Source: Polaromonas sp. C04
GTDB taxonomy: Bacteria; Pseudomonadota; Gammaproteobacteria; Burkholderiales; Burkholderiaceae_C
Assembly: GCF_002002705.1 (NCBI RefSeq)
Contig: NZ_MUNS01000030.1
Coordinates: 116,820-180,819, forward strand
Reading direction: 5' to 3'
DNA length: 64,000 nt
This document shows, one piece after another, positions 60,804-64,000 of the stretch. Both the position numbers and the translations under genes were made by a program. Position 1 is the first letter of the stretch, and every line of letters starts with the position of its first letter. The notes beneath the pieces are model-generated. The model was not told where the DNA came from, ran no database searches, and saw nothing but the letters and a program-made list of their open reading frames with translations.

Positions 60804-62296
60804 CTCAAAAGCCCCCCGGGCGTCTTCTGGTGCCAGTCCGTGGCCTGCTGCAGCCGGTGCGCGGCGTTCAGCAGCCTGGCTTCCTGCAGGTGGTTGGCGA
60901 TCAGTTGCAGGCCGACCGGCATGCCGCCCGCGCCAAAACCCGCCGGCACGCTCATGCACGGCAGGCCCGCGAGCGAGGCCGGCAGCGTGAAGATGTCGGC
61001 GAGGTAGCTGGCGACCGGGTCGCTGGATTTTTCGCCCAGCTTCCACGCCACGGTGGGCGCGACCGGGCCGGCGATCAGGTCGCAGGTTTTGAATGCCTGC
61101 TGGAAATCGTCGGCGATCATGCGGCGGATTTTTTGCGCCTGCAGGTAGTAGGCGTCGTAATAGCCGTGCGAGAGGACATAGGTGCCGATCATGATGCGGC
61201 GCTTGACCTCATCGCCGAAACCCTCCGAGCGGGTCTTCTTGTACATGTCGGTCAGGTCGGTGTATTTTTCGGCGCGATGGCCGAACTTGACGCCATCAAA
61301 CCGGCTCAGGTTGCTGGACGCTTCGGCCGGCGCGATGATGTAGTAGACGGGAATGGAGAGTTCGGTGCGCGGCAGCGAAATCGGCACCAGCACGGCACCG
61401 AGCTTCCCGTATTCCTTCAGGGCCGCATCCACCGCGGCGCGCACGTCGGCCGACAAACCTTCACCGAAGAATTCCTTCGGCACGCCGATGCGCAAACCCT
61501 GCAGCGAGTCATTCAGGGTGCGCGTGAAGTCTTCGGCCGGCACATCGAGCGAGGTCGAATCGCGATCCGGGTCGGGGCCGCACATGGCGGACAGCAGCAG
61601 CGCGCAATCTTCGGCGGTGCGTGCCATCGGGCCGGCCTGATCCAGGCTGGAGGCGAAGGCAATCATGCCGTAACGCGAGGCGCGGCCGTAGGTCGGCTTG
61701 ATGCCGGTGATGCCGCAAAACGAGGCTGGCTGGCGGATCGAGCCGCCGGTGTCGGTGCCGGTCGCGGCCGGGGCCAAGCGCGCCGCCACGGCGACCGCGC
61801 TGCCGCCCGAGGAGCCGCCCGGAACGCGTGTGGTGTCCCACGGGTTCAGCACCGGCTTGAACGCCGAGTTTTCGTTGGACGACCCCATGGCGAACTCGTC
61901 GCAATTGAGTTTTCCAAGTGAAACAGCCCCTGCGCCCTTGAACTTCAATACAACTGTGCTATCAAATGGAGAGCGATAACCCTCCAGCATGCGGGAGCCA
62001 GCGGTGCTCGGGAAGTCCGTGGTGACGAAGATGTCCTTGTGCGCGATCGGCACGCCGAGCAGCGGCGCCGTATCGCCGCCCGCCAGGCGCGCATCGGCGC
62101 AGCGGGCCTGTGCCAAGGTGACTTCTTCGCTGGTCGCGAGGTAGGCGCCGAGCGACTCGTGGCGGGCGCCGCGCGCCAAAAAGTGCCGGGCCACCTCGAC
62201 TGCGGAGACCTCTTTGCCCCGCAGCTTGGTGGCGAGCTCTGCCAGCGTCAAATCATGCAGCTCGCTCATTTGGCGGCCCTCGCCGTGGGCGCTCAT
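60800..62296 (-). CDS. gatA: Asp-tRNA(Asn)/Glu-tRNA(Gln) amidotransferase subunit A
   Basis: 498 residues, amidase-signature family. The triad lies in GVPIAHKD (Lys) and [15 protein letters not shown] with [16 protein letters not shown] (two Ser). It hydrolyses glutamine and channels ammonia to GatB. Two starts are plausible, each with a ribosome site: 62296 (GGAGGCCGCAGA upstream) and 62269 (GAGGGCCGCCAA upstream, giving [16 protein letters not shown]). The longer start lies in a 22-bp repeat duplicated at the gatC end. An AT-rich stretch at 61930-61980 encodes [12 protein letters not shown]. Confidence 0.96.
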   Translation of the reverse strand: MSAHGEGRQMSELHDLTLAELATKLRGKEVSAVEVARHFLARGARHESLGAYLATSEEVTLAQARCADARLAGGDTAPLLGVPIAHKDIFVTTDFPSTAGSRMLEGYRSPFDSTVVLKFKGAGAVSLGKLNCDEFAMGSSNENSAFKPVLNPWDTTRVPGGSSGGSAVAVAARLAPAATGTDTGGSIRQPASFCGITGIKPTYGRASRYGMIAFASSLDQAGPMARTAEDCALLLSAMCGPDPDRDSTSLDVPAEDFTRTLNDSLQGLRIGVPKEFFGEGLSADVRAAVDAALKEYGKLGAVLVPISLPRTELSIPVYYIIAPAEASSNLSRFDGVKFGHRAEKYTDLTDMYKKTRSEGFGDEVKRRIMIGTYVLSHGYYDAYYLQAQKIRRMIADDFQQAFKTCDLIAGPVAPTVAWKLGEKSSDPVASYLADIFTLPASLAGLPCMSVPAGFGAGGMPVGLQLIANHLQEARLLNAAHRLQQATDWHQKTPGGLLR

Positions 62297-62411
62297 TCTG
62301 CGGCCTCCGTGGCAGGGTGGGTCATTGTCATGGGATGGGTGTCGGCCGCGGATCGAATTCGCGCTGCGTCGATCCCCGCGATGCGGGGCCCCTCGCCGTG
62401 GGCGCTCATTC
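62277..62411. repeat. 22-bp direct repeat, 113 bp apart, between gatA and gatC
   Basis: CCCTCGCCGTGGGCGCTCAT plus TC occurs at 62277-62298 and 62390-62411. Each copy contains an ATGA overlap on the minus strand: the first is the gatA start, the second the gatC stop. This suggests a tandem duplication or insertion that pulled apart an original gatC-gatA overlap. Confidence 0.8.
62293..62409 (-). CDS. Possible 38-residue ORF between gatC and gatA
   Basis: The ORF opens [19 protein letters not shown] and ends THPATEAAE. Its ATG overlaps the gatC stop, and its TGA overlaps the gatA start at 62296, each as ATGA. The first seven residues repeat the first seven of the long gatA form, because both lie in the direct repeat. 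It may be translated simply through coupling. I see no family, and it could be a by-product of the duplication. Confidence 0.25.
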   Translation of the reverse strand: MSAHGEGPRIAGIDAARIRSAADTHPMTMTHPATEAAE

Positions 62412-62705
62412 GATCACCTTGGGTACGAGAAACAGGCCGCGCTCCACCGCCGGCGCGCTGCGCTGGTTGGCTTCGCGCTGGTTCGGCTCGCTCACCACAT
62501 CGTCGCGCAGGCGCAAGACCACGTCCTGGCTGACGGCCATGGGGTGGGCCATCGGCTCCAGGCCCGTGGTATCTACCGCGCGCATCTTTTCCACGATCTC
62601 GAAAAACCCGTTGAGTTGTGTCAGCAGGCGCTCACTCTCAAGCGGTTGAAGTTCAAGCCGTGCCAAATTGGCGATCCGGCCGATGTCCTGGGGAGTCAAA
62701 GCCAT
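62406..62705 (-). CDS. gatC: Asp-tRNA(Asn)/Glu-tRNA(Gln) amidotransferase subunit C
   Basis: 99 residues, full length for Gat[20 protein letters not shown] and [20 protein letters not shown] are the characteristic helix and linker, and [10 protein letters not shown] the conserved C-terminal end (V-P-x-V). It clamps GatA to GatB. First gene of gatCAB, divergent from mreB across 213 bases (62706-62918) that hold both promoters; no other feature is recognised there. Confidence 0.95.
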   Translation of the reverse strand: MALTPQDIGRIANLARLELQPLESERLLTQLNGFFEIVEKMRAVDTTGLEPMAHPMAVSQDVVLRLRDDVVSEPNQREANQRSAPAVERGLFLVPKVIE

Positions 62706-62870
62706 GGGGAAAACGCTTCCGAAACCAGATGTAAATATGCCGCCCCGGCTTGGTGCGGCCGGGTTGTGCACAGGGGATGCGGTATTATCCCGCCTTTGCC
62801 GCAACACCTTCAAACCCGCCGGTGAGCGCGCCGAAATAGACAAATTCCGATCCCCAGCGACCCATTTTGA

Positions 62871-63962
<1,092 letters not shown>

Positions 63963-63973
63963 GTGACACAGTT

Positions 63974-63994
63974 CCCTCCCCCGCTGGGGGAGGG
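63974..63994 (+). terminator. GC-rich hairpin after mreB
   Basis: CCCTCCCCC pairs with GGGGGAGGG around GCT, 11 bases after the mreB stop. There is no T-tract before the window ends, so it may be a REP-like processing hairpin rather than a full terminator. Confidence 0.45.
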
Positions 63995-64000
63995 TTAGGG

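Overview
This is a GC-rich chromosomal window. It most resembles a betaproteobacterium of the order Burkholderiales, probably family Comamonadaceae. I judge this from gene order and dispersed repeats recalled from that family (torF-glnK-amtB, lplT-alr, radA, ilvE followed by a zinc-finger protein and glycosyltransferases, gatCAB divergent from mreB), not from a database search. No rRNA, tRNA, CRISPR array, insertion sequence or replication origin was recognised.

Left part (1-16 kb): the window opens on the last codons of a bacterial microcompartment (BMC) shell protein followed by a tandem-BMC shell protein, so a microcompartment locus lies to the left. An MFS permease and a PanE-like reductase follow. 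From 3.6 to 10.2 kb is a co-directional four-gene block with a defence-island character: a NERD-nuclease/UvrD-like helicase, a coiled-coil protein with two membrane segments, an OLD-family ATPase-TOPRIM nuclease, and a DUF2130 (PD-(D/E)XK) coiled-coil nuclease. The helicase plus OLD pair recalls Gabija (GajB/GajA), but the order and the two extra partners differ. This is the best candidate for an undescribed system. Copies of one short dispersed repeat lie on both sides of it. Then come a KTSC-like small protein, a GST, a DsrE-like protein, a Fic AMPylase, an Asp/Glu-racemase-like protein and ComM.

Middle (16-38 kb): a nitrogen-control operon (TorF-type porin, PII protein, ammonium channel) sits behind a well-formed sigma54 promoter. 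SMP-30, glutathione peroxidase, a pseudo-receiver protein, an EamA permease, LplT and alanine racemase follow. A large inverted-repeat element adjoins an 11-gene homoprotocatechuate operon on the minus strand (hpaR-G1-G2-E-bug-D-F-H-I-aldolase-panE-like). The operon is headed by the MarR repressor HpaR, with a 16-bp palindromic operator. It appears to separate alr from radA. RadA, a small membrane protein, IlvE and a zinc-finger protein come next.

Right part (38-64 kb): glycosyltransferases and an O-antigen ligase; a flavin nitronate monooxygenase; a two-component system; an acyl-CoA synthetase; AmpG; two small proteins; and a six-gene type IV pilus operon (pilE-fimT-pilV-pilW-pilX-pilY1). 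A ccdAB toxin-antitoxin pair lies between intact exonuclease III (xth) and a displaced second xth 3' end. Then follow pyrE, a DUF4124 protein, gatCAB (with a 113-bp duplication between gatC and gatA) and mreB.
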